64,000 bases of DNA from NCBI RefSeq assembly GCF_012931985.1, contig NZ_JAAFGM010000007.1, forward strand, positions 80,808 to 144,807, in the 5' to 3' direction. Below the pieces are notes generated by a model. It saw only the letters and a list, made by a program, of their open reading frames with translations. It was not told the origin of the DNA and made no database searches. This document shows, piece by piece, positions 8,881 to 17,723 of the stretch. Numbering within the stretch: the first letter of the stretch is position 1; each line of letters begins with the position of its first letter. Source of the stretch: Candidatus Roseilinea sp. NK_OTU-006 (GTDB taxonomy: Bacteria; Chloroflexota; Anaerolineae; J036; Brachytrichaceae). The position numbers and the translations under genes were made by a program.

Positions 8881-9086
8881 TCCGAATGGCCGGCCTCACC
8901 GCAACCGGCCTTGGGCGCCAGCGCTCTGTTCGCCCTGGCGACGCGGAGGACCGGCGCGCCCTGCTTCGCACCGAACCACCGCGGGCGTGGGATTGCGCCC
9001 GATTGGGCGGGATGCTGAACGGCGGACGCCGCGGCGTAAAGCACTGCGCCCCCGACGCCGGTGGATGCGACGGCAGGGTGAACTCA

Positions 9087-9121
9087 AAACGGTCAGACCG
9101 CTTGAAGCGGTCTGACCGTTT
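9087..9121. terminator. Perfect 17-bp inverted repeat downstream of mmsA
   Basis: Arms 9087-9103 (AAACGGTCAGACCGCTT) and 9105-9121 are exact reverse complements with a 1-nt centre, so the hairpin closes with a few-nt loop. A/T at both outer ends gives short U-runs in both directions. It lies between convergent mmsA and ilvA, so a bidirectional terminator is the simplest reading. Confidence 0.7.
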
Positions 9122-9163
9122 GATGCGTCAGTTTGGGATTCCTTTCGATTGGGCTTGTAGCAC

Positions 9164-9210
9164 CAAACTCAAGTCAGGCCGGGCATGGCGCGCGCTCCGA
9201 CTTGGGTTTG
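9164..9210. terminator. Second hairpin between convergent mmsA and ilvA
   Basis: CAAACTCAAGTC (9164-9175) pairs with GACTTGGGTTTG (9199-9210) with one wobble over 12 bp and a 23-nt loop. It may be the ilvA-side terminator. The rest of 8881-9258 holds no credible gene. Confidence 0.45.
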
Positions 9211-9258
9211 ATGAATCAAGTCTGCGCGCCGTCGTGCTTTGTGGCTCATGTCCGGCGC

Positions 9259-10497
9259 TTAACTTGGCCATTCGCCCAGCCGCACGCGCTCGACGTGATA
9301 GCCGGCATCGGCCAGCCGCTGCATCACGGCCTGTCCATGAGCCTCGTCACGCACCTCGAGCACGAGTTCCAGGCCGGTGCGCGTGAGCGGCGCCAACCAC
9401 ACCGCCCGTCGGTGGATCACGTCAATGATGTTGGCCCCACATGCCGCCACGTGGTTGATCACCGCTGCAAGCTGGCCGGGGCGGTCCAGCACGGTGAGGC
9501 GCAACACGACGATGCGCCCCTGCTGCACCATCACTTGCTCGATGACCCGCGCCAGCAGATTGCCATCAATGTTGCCGCCGCATAGCACAGCGCAGACGAC
9601 ATCGCCTGGCTCGACCGCAACTTTGCCCGCGAGCAGCGCAGCCACGCCGGCCGCGCCGGCCCCTTCCACCACCAGCCGGGCATACTGGGCGCAATGGGCA
9701 ATGCCCCGCGCGATCTCGTCGTCGCTCACCTCCACCACGTCATCCACCAGTTCGCGGATGTAGCGCAGCGTCAGCTCGCCCGGGCGCTTGACGGCGATGC
9801 CATCGGCGATGGTATGAGCCGAGGGGGCCGTGACCACTTGGCCGGCCGCCAACGACGCACGCACCGGCGCACAAGCCGCTGATTGCACGCCCACGATGCG
9901 CACGCCGGGCTTAAGCGCTTTCACCGCGATGGCGATGCCGCTGATCAAGCCCCCACCGCCGATGGGCACGAGGAGCGTGTTCAGCTCGGGCAGCGCGGAC
10001 AGGATTTCCAACCCAATCGTGCCCTGCCCGGCGATGACAAGTGGGTCTTCGAAGGCATGCACGAACGTCAAGCCGCGCGCTTGCTGCTGTTCGCGGGCGA
10101 ACGCGCCGGCATCATCAAACGTTGCGCCGTGCAAGATCACCTCCGCGCCCAAGTCGCGCGTGCTCACCACCTTGGTCAGCGGGGCATGCTCCGGCATCAC
10201 GATCGTCGCCGGGATGCCGAAGAGGCGCGCAGCCAGCGCCACCCCCTGCGCGTGATTGCCGGCGCTGGCTGTAATCACGCCGCGCTGGCGCTCCTCCTCG
10301 CCCAGCCGGCTGATCTTGTTATACGCGCCGCGAATCTTGAACGAGCCGGCCCGCTGCAACGATTCGGCTTTCAGAAACACGCGCGCGCCGAGGGTGCGCG
10401 TCAGGCGCAGCTCCGGCAGCACCGGCGTGAGGATGAGCTGATCGCGCAACACCTGCTGCGCGGCGTAGATGTCGGCGAGGGTGATGGACGTTGTCAT
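9259..10497 (-). CDS. ilvA: Threonine ammonia-lyase (threonine dehydratase) with C-terminal ACT domain
   Basis: PLP enzyme converting threonine to 2-oxobutanoate plus ammonia, the first step to isoleucine or a catabolic entry point. The Schiff-base Lys is in the block beginning SFKIRGAYNK, and the phosphate-binding glycine loop is GGGGLISGIA. Residues about 325-405 (VVLRLTVLDRPGQLAAVINH...) form one ACT domain. The 412-aa single-ACT architecture matches the short form often called TdcB/IlvA2; biosynthetic E. coli IlvA is longer. Its ATG overlaps the stop of the upstream glycerate kinase gene by 4 bp, so they are coupled. Confidence 0.93.
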   Translation of the reverse strand: MTTSITLADIYAAQQVLRDQLILTPVLPELRLTRTLGARVFLKAESLQRAGSFKIRGAYNKISRLGEEERQRGVITASAGNHAQGVALAARLFGIPATIVMPEHAPLTKVVSTRDLGAEVILHGATFDDAGAFAREQQQARGLTFVHAFEDPLVIAGQGTIGLEILSALPELNTLLVPIGGGGLISGIAIAVKALKPGVRIVGVQSAACAPVRASLAAGQVVTAPSAHTIADGIAVKRPGELTLRYIRELVDDVVEVSDDEIARGIAHCAQYARLVVEGAGAAGVAALLAGKVAVEPGDVVCAVLCGGNIDGNLLARVIEQVMVQQGRIVVLRLTVLDRPGQLAAVINHVAACGANIIDVIHRRAVWLAPLTRTGLELVLEVRDEAHGQAVMQRLADAGYHVERVRLGEWPS

Positions 10498-11762
10498 GGG
10501 AGAGATTCCAAACGATGGCGCATTGTGCTTTGCGTTGCGGTTGCATCGCTTAGCCTCAGGGCGATGATGACATCAGCGACATTGGTGCCGGTCGGGCCGG
10601 TCATGATCAACTCGCCCAGCGGCGCGAAGAAATGATAGCTGTCATTGCGCTCAAGATAGTCAAGGGCTTCCAAGCCGCGCTCGCGCGCGCGTCGCACCGT
10701 GTCGGCGAACGCCATCGCGCCGGCGGCATCGGTCGGGCCGTCGGTGCCATCGGTGCCCAGCGCCGCGATGCCGACGCAGGGGCGCGTCCGCGGGTCCGCT
10801 TGCGCATCCAGTTCCATAGCCGCCGCCAGCGCCAACTCCTGGTTGCGCCCGCCTTTGCCATTGCCACGCACGGTCACGGTGGTCTCGCCGCCATAGATCA
10901 GGCACACACCGTGCGCTGTAGGCGGCGCATCGGCATCCAGCAATGCGCGGGCGATTTGCACGCCGGCCTCGCGCGCCTTGCCGCGCAGCGTGGTGGTGAC
11001 CACGCGCGCGGCAAGGCCGAGCCGCTCCGCCGCTTGCGCTGCGGATTGGCACGCCTGCGCATTGTTGCCCACCAGCACGTTGTGCGCCTGTGGGTCGTTC
11101 GTCAACCCGCCCGCGATCACGTCGAGCGGATCGCCGATCACGTCGCTGAGGATCAAGCCGATGACCGTCGCCGGCTGCGCCAGTCGCACCAGACCGCCGC
11201 GCTTCAGGCGATCCAGCCGCGCGCGCACGGCGTTCATCTCGTAAATGTCGGCCCCGCTGCGCAGCAACGCATCGTTGATGGCGCGCATCGCGTTCAGCGA
11301 GATGCCGGCGTGGGGCGCGACCAGCAGCGCCGACGCTCCCCCGCTGACACAGACGATGACCAGCGTCTGCGCCGTGCAACCGCGCAGCGCCGCGCGCACT
11401 GCCCGGCCGGCGCGCAAGCTGTGCTCGTCCGGCACCGGATGACCGGCTTCGATCAGGGTAAAGCCTCGACGGGTGAGCTTGGCCCTTAGGTCAGGAGACA
11501 GATGCTCATGCTTGGTGACGATGACGGCGCAGGACAAGTGATCATCCAGCAAACGAACCACCTCGGCGGCCATCGGCGCCGACGCTTTGCCAACAGCGAT
11601 CAGGCGCGCGTCATCGAAGGCGCGCAGGTCGCACGTCACGCCATCCATCACGAGCGATTCGCCGTCGCGACGGACGTGACGGCGAATCGCCTCAGCGGGG
11701 TCAGCAGCGCGCAGGGCCGCGCCGATGATCGCCTCGAGCGCTGCGCGCAGTTCGATGCTCAT
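10494..11762 (-). CDS. Glycerate 2-kinase (GckA/MOFRL family)
   Basis: Phosphorylates D-glycerate at C2 to 2-phosphoglycerate. The protein begins MSIELRAALEAIIGAALRA and carries LIAVGKASAPMA (first nucleotide-binding glycine region), CVSGGASALLVAP, and the C-terminal MOFRL block with GGRNQELALAAAMEL and ALGTDGTDGPTDAAGA. 422 aa is typical. ATG at 11762 is preferred over one 27 bp upstream since the family starts near this point. It is translationally coupled to ilvA; the biochemical link may be serine/glycerate and threonine metabolism, which is inference. Confidence 0.92.
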   Translation of the reverse strand: MSIELRAALEAIIGAALRAADPAEAIRRHVRRDGESLVMDGVTCDLRAFDDARLIAVGKASAPMAAEVVRLLDDHLSCAVIVTKHEHLSPDLRAKLTRRGFTLIEAGHPVPDEHSLRAGRAVRAALRGCTAQTLVIVCVSGGASALLVAPHAGISLNAMRAINDALLRSGADIYEMNAVRARLDRLKRGGLVRLAQPATVIGLILSDVIGDPLDVIAGGLTNDPQAHNVLVGNNAQACQSAAQAAERLGLAARVVTTTLRGKAREAGVQIARALLDADAPPTAHGVCLIYGGETTVTVRGNGKGGRNQELALAAAMELDAQADPRTRPCVGIAALGTDGTDGPTDAAGAMAFADTVRRARERGLEALDYLERNDSYHFFAPLGELIMTGPTGTNVADVIIALRLSDATATQSTMRHRLESLP

Positions 11763-11792
11763 GCCGCCGATTGTAGAGGTAACCCGCAATGC

Positions 11793-12710
11793 TCACGCGG
11801 TCTTCACTGCCTCGGCCTTTCTGCGGCGGCGCGCGCGCCGGATGAGCAGCGCCAGCAAGACGATCGGGATGGCCAAGATCAACAACACGGGCAGGACGAC
11901 GATGACCAGCCAGATCAACAGCGAGGCCAGCCCCTGCAACGTGGCAATCAGCGCCTCAAACGCTTCTTTGACCACACCCGCCGGCTGCCAGCCGCCCAAC
12001 TGAAGCGGCTGCGCCAGCGCGTCGGGGATGAGCGTGACCGAGATGGTGGCCAGCGCCGCCGACTGGGAGAGATATTTCATGCGTCCCTTGATCTGCTCGA
12101 TTTGCCCGCGAATCTCGGTGAGTTCGCGGTACACGGCCAGCACGTCCTCAGTGGTGGTCGCCTGCTCAAGGATCTTCTGGAGCTGCGCTTCGGTCGCCTC
12201 CAGGTTCTTCAGCCGGGCGTCAAGGTCCACGTACTCGGCAGTCACGTCTTCGCCGCGCACGTTTTCGCTGCGCACTTCGACAGCCAGCGCGCGGATGCGG
12301 TTCATCACCTCGTCGAAGCGCGCTGCATCTACGCGCAGCATGACGTAGCCTTGTAGGGCGTTATCACGGACGCGCGACGCGCTCGACGACACGACGAAAC
12401 CGCCGAATTCCTGGGCCAGCTTGGCCAGCGCGTCCATTTGCGCCTGCGTGTCTTTCACAACGATGGTCACGTCGGCCGTTCGGATGATCAGTCGCTGCTG
12501 GACGGCCTGATCCGATGCCTCGTCGGGGAGTTGCATCGGTGAACGTGCGGCGCTCTCAGGCATCGCCGGCGCCGCTGTTGGCGCCGCCATAGCCGTAAAC
12601 TCCGAGAGGTTTGGCGGCGGCGCTGCCGGCGCGGCACAGGCCGATACCAATAGTGCAACTGAACCAAACAGCGCGACGAGTGCAAGGCAGCGTTTAAGTG
12701 TGGTCATCAT
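11793..12710 (-). CDS. DUF4349 domain lipoprotein with C-terminal membrane helix
   Basis: A 305-aa envelope protein of unknown function. The start at 12710 is chosen because GGAGG sits 6 nt upstream and the protein then opens with a signal peptide ending VSACAAP (lipobox Cys). A linker precedes DUF4349 (about residues 90-260): IIRTADVTIVVKDTQAQMDA, GGFVVSSSASRV, and the coiled-coil VDLDARLKNLEATEAQLQKI. A transmembrane helix (LLIWLVIVVLPVLLILAIPI) and a basic tail RRARRRRK finish it. It diverges from the pspA operon, consistent with an envelope role but not proof of one. Confidence 0.88.
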   Translation of the reverse strand: MMTTLKRCLALVALFGSVALLVSACAAPAAPPPNLSEFTAMAAPTAAPAMPESAARSPMQLPDEASDQAVQQRLIIRTADVTIVVKDTQAQMDALAKLAQEFGGFVVSSSASRVRDNALQGYVMLRVDAARFDEVMNRIRALAVEVRSENVRGEDVTAEYVDLDARLKNLEATEAQLQKILEQATTTEDVLAVYRELTEIRGQIEQIKGRMKYLSQSAALATISVTLIPDALAQPLQLGGWQPAGVVKEAFEALIATLQGLASLLIWLVIVVLPVLLILAIPIVLLALLIRRARRRRKAEAVKTA

Positions 12711-12890
12711 GGTCATCCTCCCTTCGACCTTTGGATGAGTGTGCAACTTCACTTTGAAGACGTCAAATGTGCTGCAGAGTTCCACGTCGAGCCGCATAGC
12801 GACCCCATTGGCGCGACGTCGAGCGCCGGGCCACTGTGGAAAATGCATCGGCTGCGTCAGGTAAATGTCATGCCCAGGCGACCTGGTAGC

Positions 12891-12896
12891 TATAAT
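12891..12896 (+). promoter_or_regulatory. Candidate -10 element for the pspA operon
   Basis: TATAAT 128 bp upstream of the pspA start, in the 313-bp spacer between the divergent DUF4349 and pspA genes. TGTCAT at 12866-12871 is a poor -35 with a 19-bp spacer. No sigma-54 GG/GC promoter of the proteobacterial psp type is seen. Confidence 0.35.
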
Positions 12897-13023
12897 TTCG
12901 ATCATCTGCTTGCCTTCGTGGCTGTCTGGAATTCGTCCTCATCGGGGTCGCGATCTCCACGGGAGGGCGATTCGGATGAGCTGGGGGAGCAGCGACGGTT
13001 TTGCACATCCCGGAGGAAAACGA

Positions 13024-13704
13024 ATGGCTTCTCTTCTCGACAAAGTGAGCACGCTGATTCAAGCGAACCTGCACGCGTTGGTGGACAACGCGCTGAAATC
13101 CAACTCAATGGCGGTCATTGACCAGTACATCCGCGACGTGGACAACAACCTCGATGCCTTGGAGGACGCTGCAGCCACCGTAGGCGGCCAGGTTAAGACG
13201 CTAGAACGCAAGACTGCCGAGTATAAAAAACAGATAGACGAGTTGGATCGCAATATCGACCTCTTCCTCACCCAGGGGAAGGATGACCTGGCGCGCGCCG
13301 CGCAGGCCAAGCTGAACTCGGTGCGCAGCCTATACGAGACCTACAACAGCCAGTTGGAACGCCAGCAGCGCGAGTACAAAGCGCTGCTCGACGCGCGCCT
13401 GAAGCTACAGGCGAAGCTCACGACCATCCGCCAGCAACGTGAGGAGATGGTAGCCCTACTCGACTTGGCCAAGGCTAAGGAGATTACCAACAAGGCGATC
13501 AAGTCGCTGGACGACCTGGCCGGCGTGGGCGACGCCGATGTCGCCCGCATGGCCGAGGCCATTCGGGCGCGGCTCGACCAGGCCTCGGCCCGCGCCGAGA
13601 TGGCCGCCCAAAACCTGGATGCGCAGATGGACGAGGTGCTCGGCCGCGGCGAACTGGACGCCCAACTCGAGGAGCGCAAGCGGCGGTTGGGGATTAGCCA
13701 GTAG
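13024..13704 (+). CDS. pspA: PspA/IM30 (ESCRT-III-like) membrane-stress protein
   Basis: Peripheral membrane protein that polymerises to protect or remodel the cytoplasmic membrane. The 226-aa protein starts at the ATG following CGGAGGAAAACG, with MASLLDKVSTLIQANLHAL as the amphipathic helix alpha-0, then almost continuous helical coiled coil (VKTLERKTAEYKKQIDELDR, LNSVRSLYETYNSQLERQQR). The C-terminal part ends LEERKRRLGISQ. It heads an operon with a membrane coiled-coil protein, NfeD and an SPFH protein, a combination known from bacterial PspA neighbourhoods. Confidence 0.93.
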   Translation: MASLLDKVSTLIQANLHALVDNALKSNSMAVIDQYIRDVDNNLDALEDAAATVGGQVKTLERKTAEYKKQIDELDRNIDLFLTQGKDDLARAAQAKLNSVRSLYETYNSQLERQQREYKALLDARLKLQAKLTTIRQQREEMVALLDLAKAKEITNKAIKSLDDLAGVGDADVARMAEAIRARLDQASARAEMAAQNLDAQMDEVLGRGELDAQLEERKRRLGISQ

Positions 13705-13769
13705 CCGACAAACAGCAACGCGGGCGCAGGTCATCGCCGGCACCTATCAACCACCGATCGGTCGAGCCA

Positions 13770-14636
13770 ATGGACGACCTGAGAGAACGCACGCGCGGCA
13801 AGCTCATTCAGAACGCGATCTTCAGCCTGCCCAGCGCACTGATCATCGCAGCCGCGATCATCCTGGTCGGGCTCGGCGTGCCAATCCCGATCTTGGGCGA
13901 TCCACCGTTCAACGTGTCGCCGGTATGGTGGCTGGCCGGGTTGGCGCCGCTGTGGTTGGGCGTGATCGGCATGGGCGTCGCCAGCCGGCAAGCCGGCGAG
14001 CGGGCCATGTCCCAGGCGTTGCGCGAAGCATTCGACCTCAGCCGAATCCGCAACCCCAGCCTGCGCATGAACGTCAAACAGGCCATCGCCTACCGCGAAC
14101 GGATTGACAAGGCGGTGGAACGCTTTACCGACTCCGCGATGCAGCATCGCATGCAAGATGTGGCCAACCAGGTGGAAGCATGGGTGCGCAACATCTATGC
14201 GCTGGCCAGCCGGCTGGATGCCTTCCAGAACGACGAGATCATCAAGAAAGACTTGAACGACGTGCCGGAGTCCATCAAGCGTCTCAAGCAGCGCGCGCTA
14301 CAAGAGCAGGATGAGCGCATCCGGCGCGAGCTGGACGAGACCATCAGCCGCCGGCAGTCGCAATACAACAACCTGCTTAAGCTGGAGACCGCGATGGATC
14401 GCGCCGAGCTGCAGTTGGAGAACACGCTCACGGCGCTCGGCACCGTGTATTCGCAGATGCTGCTGCTGGATGCACGAGACGTGGACGGCAACAAAGCTCA
14501 GCGCTTGCGCGAAAGCATCACCGAGCAAGTCAATTCGCTGCACGACATCCTGGCTTCGATGGAGGAGGTGTACGACGGCAGTCACGACCCAGTTGAACGC
14601 CGCCGCGCCAATCTGAGCGATGGCGGCGCGCGTTAA
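13770..14636 (+). CDS. Membrane protein with two N-terminal helices and long coiled coil, unknown function
   Basis: I do not recognise a named family. The 288-aa protein has two hydrophobic segments near residues 17-37 (FSLPSALIIAAAIILVGLGV) and 50-70 (VWWLAGLAPLWLGVIGMGV), forming a membrane hairpin. The rest is charged and helical, ending in a predicted coiled coil (IKRLKQRALQEQDERIRREL, LETAMDRAELQLENTLTALG). That soluble half resembles PspA-like helical proteins in composition. It sits 65 bp after pspA and before nfeD, so it may be the membrane anchor or partner of PspA. This role is inferred only from topology and position. Confidence 0.85.
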   Translation: MDDLRERTRGKLIQNAIFSLPSALIIAAAIILVGLGVPIPILGDPPFNVSPVWWLAGLAPLWLGVIGMGVASRQAGERAMSQALREAFDLSRIRNPSLRMNVKQAIAYRERIDKAVERFTDSAMQHRMQDVANQVEAWVRNIYALASRLDAFQNDEIIKKDLNDVPESIKRLKQRALQEQDERIRRELDETISRRQSQYNNLLKLETAMDRAELQLENTLTALGTVYSQMLLLDARDVDGNKAQRLRESITEQVNSLHDILASMEEVYDGSHDPVERRRANLSDGGAR

Positions 14637-14746
14637 TCCGCGCCTCATCCTTTGACCAGCATCTTTCTAACCGATGAGCGATATCGTCCACAGCAACCCG
14701 CTCGGCGAGCGAGACGATGCGCTCCGGCGGTCGCGCAGGGAGAACC

Positions 14747-15427
14747 ATGGACATCGGACAGGCAGTTTTCGACGTCATCGCCAATCCAAACATCGCGTAT
14801 GCGTTGCTCATGCTAGGCTTGATCGCGCTGGTGATGGCCTTTGCCGTGCCGGGCACCGGCCTGCTCGAGATCGGCGCCGGGTTGTGCCTGCTCCTGGCCC
14901 TGCTCGGTTTGTCTCGCCTGCCCGTGAACATCGCCGGCCTATTACTCATCCTCGCCGGCATCGGACTGTTGATCGCCGATATTCAGATCCAGAGCGGGTT
15001 AGTCGCGCTCGGCGGGGCCATCCTCCTGGGCATCGGCTCGCTCTTCCTGTTCCGACCAGACGAGCGGGCTTTCGCCGTATCGTGGTGGTTGATCATGCTG
15101 GCATCGGGCGGCTCGGCGATTTTCTTCGGCTTCGGGTTGCACCGCGCCCTGCACGCCATGCAGCAGCGACCGGTCATCTCGCCCGACAACATCCTGGGCG
15201 CGCATGGCGTGATCAAGTCACCCCTCACCCCCGAGTCGCAGTTCACCGGCACCGCGCAAGTCGCCGGCGAGCTCTGGACGGTCAAATCGGACGAGCCGAT
15301 CGGCGAAGGCGCCCCCATTGTCGTTTTACAAGTCGAAGGGTTAACATTGTTTGTGCGCGCGCTCGCACATCCGCCGGAGCAGGCGGAACGCGAAGCGCAA
15401 ATCACAGAGGAGAAAAATAAGAAATGA
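14747..15427 (+). CDS. NfeD-family membrane protein
   Basis: NfeD proteins are membrane partners of SPFH/slipin proteins. Starting at the ATG preceded by AGGGAGAACC, the 226-aa protein has four or more hydrophobic segments (IAYALLMLGLIALVMAFAV; LLLILAGIGLLIADI; LVALGGAILLGIGSLFLF; WLIMLASGGSAIFFGFGL) and a C-terminal soluble OB-fold domain, about residues 150-215 (AHGVIKSPLTPESQFTGTAQ, VVLQVEGLTLFVRAL). It lacks the N-terminal ClpP-like protease of long NfeD1b. Its stop overlaps the SPFH start by 4 bp, the classic NfeD-slipin arrangement. Confidence 0.92.
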   Translation: MDIGQAVFDVIANPNIAYALLMLGLIALVMAFAVPGTGLLEIGAGLCLLLALLGLSRLPVNIAGLLLILAGIGLLIADIQIQSGLVALGGAILLGIGSLFLFRPDERAFAVSWWLIMLASGGSAIFFGFGLHRALHAMQQRPVISPDNILGAHGVIKSPLTPESQFTGTAQVAGELWTVKSDEPIGEGAPIVVLQVEGLTLFVRALAHPPEQAEREAQITEEKNKK

Positions 15428-16371
15428 GCGGTTTAGCCACATTGATCGCGGTCGGTTTAATCGTCGTCATCGCGCTGTTCATCCTGGGAGGCTTACTGCG
15501 ATCCTTCATCTTGATCGCCAGAGAATACGAACGGTATGTCGTCTTCCGCCTGGGCCGCTCCATCGGCGCCAAAGGACCTGGATTGATCATCCTGATCCCG
15601 TTAATTGACACCGCCACGAAAGTGGATTTGCGCGAGCAGTTCATGGAAGTGCCGCAGCAGACGGCAATCACCAAGGACAACGCGCCGATCTCGGTGGACT
15701 TTCTCACCTACTGGAAGGTATCCGATCCGGAGCGCAGCGTGCTGCAGGTGGGCAACTTCGCGGCGGCATCGCAAGGCATCGCGACGACGACGCTGCGCGC
15801 CGTCATCGGCGACATCACGCTGGACGATGTGCTGGCCCAGCGCGAACGCATCAACCAGACGCTGCGCAGCAAGCTCGACGAAGTGACCGAACGCTGGGGG
15901 GTGAAGATCACCGCAGTTGAGATCCGCGAGATTACGCCGCCGCGCGAAGTGCAGGAGGCGATGAACCGCCAGATGAGCGCCGAGCGCACGCGCCGCGCGC
16001 TGGTCACCGAAGCCGAGGGCAAGCGCCAAGCCGCCGTCACCCTGGCCGATGGCGAGAAGACCGCGGCCATCCTGCGCGCAGAAGGCTCGAAGCAATCAGC
16101 CATCCTCGAGGCCGAGGGCCAGAAGATGGCGCAGGCGCTGCGCGCCGAGGGCTTCGCCACAGCGTTGAACGCAATCTTTGAAGCTGCGCGACATGTGGAT
16201 GCCAACACCATGTTGATCCAGTACCTGGAAGCGCTCAAGGCGATCGGCGCCAGCCCGGCGACGAAATACATCTTCCCCATGGAATTCACCAATCTGGTCA
16301 AGCCGTTAGCGGAGATGATGGCGGCGAACGGCAAGGGGACGCGCGACAGTATCCAGCCGTCCGGCGAATGA
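15424..16371 (+). CDS. SPFH/Band 7 protein (slipin/stomatin-like)
   Basis: Membrane scaffold of the stomatin/prohibitin group, forming large oligomers in membrane microdomains. The 315-aa protein has one N-terminal membrane segment (LIAVGLIVVIALFILGGLL), then the Band 7 domain from YERYVVFRLGRSIGAKGPGL through VSDPERSVLQVGNF and VTERWGVKITAVEIREI. An Ala/Glu-rich helix follows (LADGEKTAAILRAEGSKQSA), typical of slipins. The ATGA overlap with nfeD ensures coupled translation. The operon ends 30 bp later at a strong terminator. Confidence 0.94.
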   Translation: MSGLATLIAVGLIVVIALFILGGLLRSFILIAREYERYVVFRLGRSIGAKGPGLIILIPLIDTATKVDLREQFMEVPQQTAITKDNAPISVDFLTYWKVSDPERSVLQVGNFAAASQGIATTTLRAVIGDITLDDVLAQRERINQTLRSKLDEVTERWGVKITAVEIREITPPREVQEAMNRQMSAERTRRALVTEAEGKRQAAVTLADGEKTAAILRAEGSKQSAILEAEGQKMAQALRAEGFATALNAIFEAARHVDANTMLIQYLEALKAIGASPATKYIFPMEFTNLVKPLAEMMAANGKGTRDSIQPSGE

Positions 16372-16398
16372 CGACCGCCGGCAGCGCGCAGCCCGGAC

Positions 16399-16441
16399 AA
16401 AAAGCCGGCGTGGGGGACAGGCTCAGCCCACGCCGGCCTGT
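16399..16441. terminator. Bidirectional rho-independent terminator between the SPFH gene and purK
   Basis: GCCGGCGTGGG (16404-16414) is exactly complementary to 16427-16437, giving an 11-bp GC-rich stem with a 12-nt loop. AAAAA on the left supplies a U-run for the minus-strand purK transcript; CTTTTC on the right serves the plus-strand operon. Confidence 0.85.
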
Positions 16442-16448
16442 GCGCTTT

Positions 16449-17582
16449 TCACACAAACCACGCCGACGCGCTCATCAGGTCGCCGGCCGCCATGCGCGCG
16501 ATGCGCTCGGCCTCGGACAACGAGTCGTGCACGGCGGTGACATGACCCATCTTGCGGCCCTTGCGGCACGCGCGCTCGCCATACCAGTGCAGGTGCGCGC
16601 CGCGATAGGACAACGCGCGCGCAAAGTCGCGCGGCCTGGGCATCTGCTCGCTCGTGCCCAGGCAGTTCACCATCACCGCAGCTTGCTTCACCATGTCCGG
16701 CCAACCCAGCGGCAGCCCTAACACGGCGCGGACGTGGTTCTCGAACTGCGATGTCAGGCAAGCCTCGATGGTGTAGTGGCCGCTGTTGTGCACGCGCGGC
16801 ACAACCTCGTTGACCAGCACCTGGCCATCGGGCAGCTCGAACATCTCGATGCCGAACGCCCCGACGCCGTTCACCGCCTCCACCACAGCCCGGCCGATCT
16901 CCTTGGCCGGATGGTCGAAGCCACTGCGATGCGCGCGCACAACGTGGCACACGTGGTTGAGCCGCAGCGTCTCAGTCACGGGGTAAGTGACGATCTGGCC
17001 GTCTTGCCCTCGTGCGACAACGATCGCCAGCTCACGTTTGAAGCGGACCCATGACTCGACCATCAACGCGCGGCCGGTTGCGGCCAGCCTCTCCCAAGCC
17101 GCCTGCACATCGGCCTCGCGGTCAATCTGCGCGTAGCCATCGTAGCCGAGCGTGCGGGTCTTGAGCACGAGCGGATAGCCGTGTTGAGCGCCGAAGGCTT
17201 TGACCGCGTCGAGCGAGCCGACAGCCGCATACGCCGTAGTAGGCAAGCCGGCCGCATTCAGCGTTTGCTTCTGAGTGAACTTGTCTTGCACCAACGCTAA
17301 GGTGTGCGAGCCGGGCAGCACGCGCCGTCCGCGCTGCTCGATGAATGCGATGAGCTCAGCCGGCACAAATTCGCTCTCGACGGTGATTGCGTCCACGGCA
17401 TCGGCAAATGCGCCGAGCGTCTCCAGGTCGCGCCACGAGCCGGTCACGCCGAAGGCGGTCACCTGCATCGCCGGACTCAACTCGTCTTCGTCGAGGATGG
17501 CGACGTTCACCCCGATGCGCTGCGCGGCCTGTGCCAGCATGCGCGCGAGTTGCCCGCCGCCGAGGATGCCGAGGGTGGTCAT
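16449..17582 (-). CDS. purK: 5-(carboxyamino)imidazole ribonucleotide synthase
   Basis: ATP-grasp enzyme that carboxylates AIR to N5-CAIR in purine synthesis. The ATG at 17582 gives MTTLGILGGGQLARMLAQAA, the standard PurK opening; an open frame extends further upstream but has no family similarity. Further landmarks are LPTTAYAAV, YPLVLKTRTLGYDGYAQ and LVNEVVPRVHNSGHYTIEA (metal-binding and substrate loop). 377 aa is normal. Its usual partner purE is not adjacent and not in the window, so N5-CAIR mutase must be encoded elsewhere. Confidence 0.95.
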   Translation of the reverse strand: MTTLGILGGGQLARMLAQAAQRIGVNVAILDEDELSPAMQVTAFGVTGSWRDLETLGAFADAVDAITVESEFVPAELIAFIEQRGRRVLPGSHTLALVQDKFTQKQTLNAAGLPTTAYAAVGSLDAVKAFGAQHGYPLVLKTRTLGYDGYAQIDREADVQAAWERLAATGRALMVESWVRFKRELAIVVARGQDGQIVTYPVTETLRLNHVCHVVRAHRSGFDHPAKEIGRAVVEAVNGVGAFGIEMFELPDGQVLVNEVVPRVHNSGHYTIEACLTSQFENHVRAVLGLPLGWPDMVKQAAVMVNCLGTSEQMPRPRDFARALSYRGAHLHWYGERACRKGRKMGHVTAVHDSLSEAERIARMAAGDLMSASAWFV

Positions 17583-17723
17583 GGGATCTGTGCTCTGGCT
17601 AGGGTAATGATAATCGTCATCGCAAGCACGCCGTGCCCTGCGCGCCCGTTGCGCTGAACTCCCCAATATTGCAATGCGGGGTGTATAGTTCAGGCTGTTG
17701 ATATTCGTCAACGGCAACCTGCC

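Noticed and set aside
10494..10497. Programmed frameshift between the glycerate kinase and ilvA genes
   Set aside because: The 4-bp ATGA-type overlap is ordinary translational coupling, and both proteins are complete on their own.
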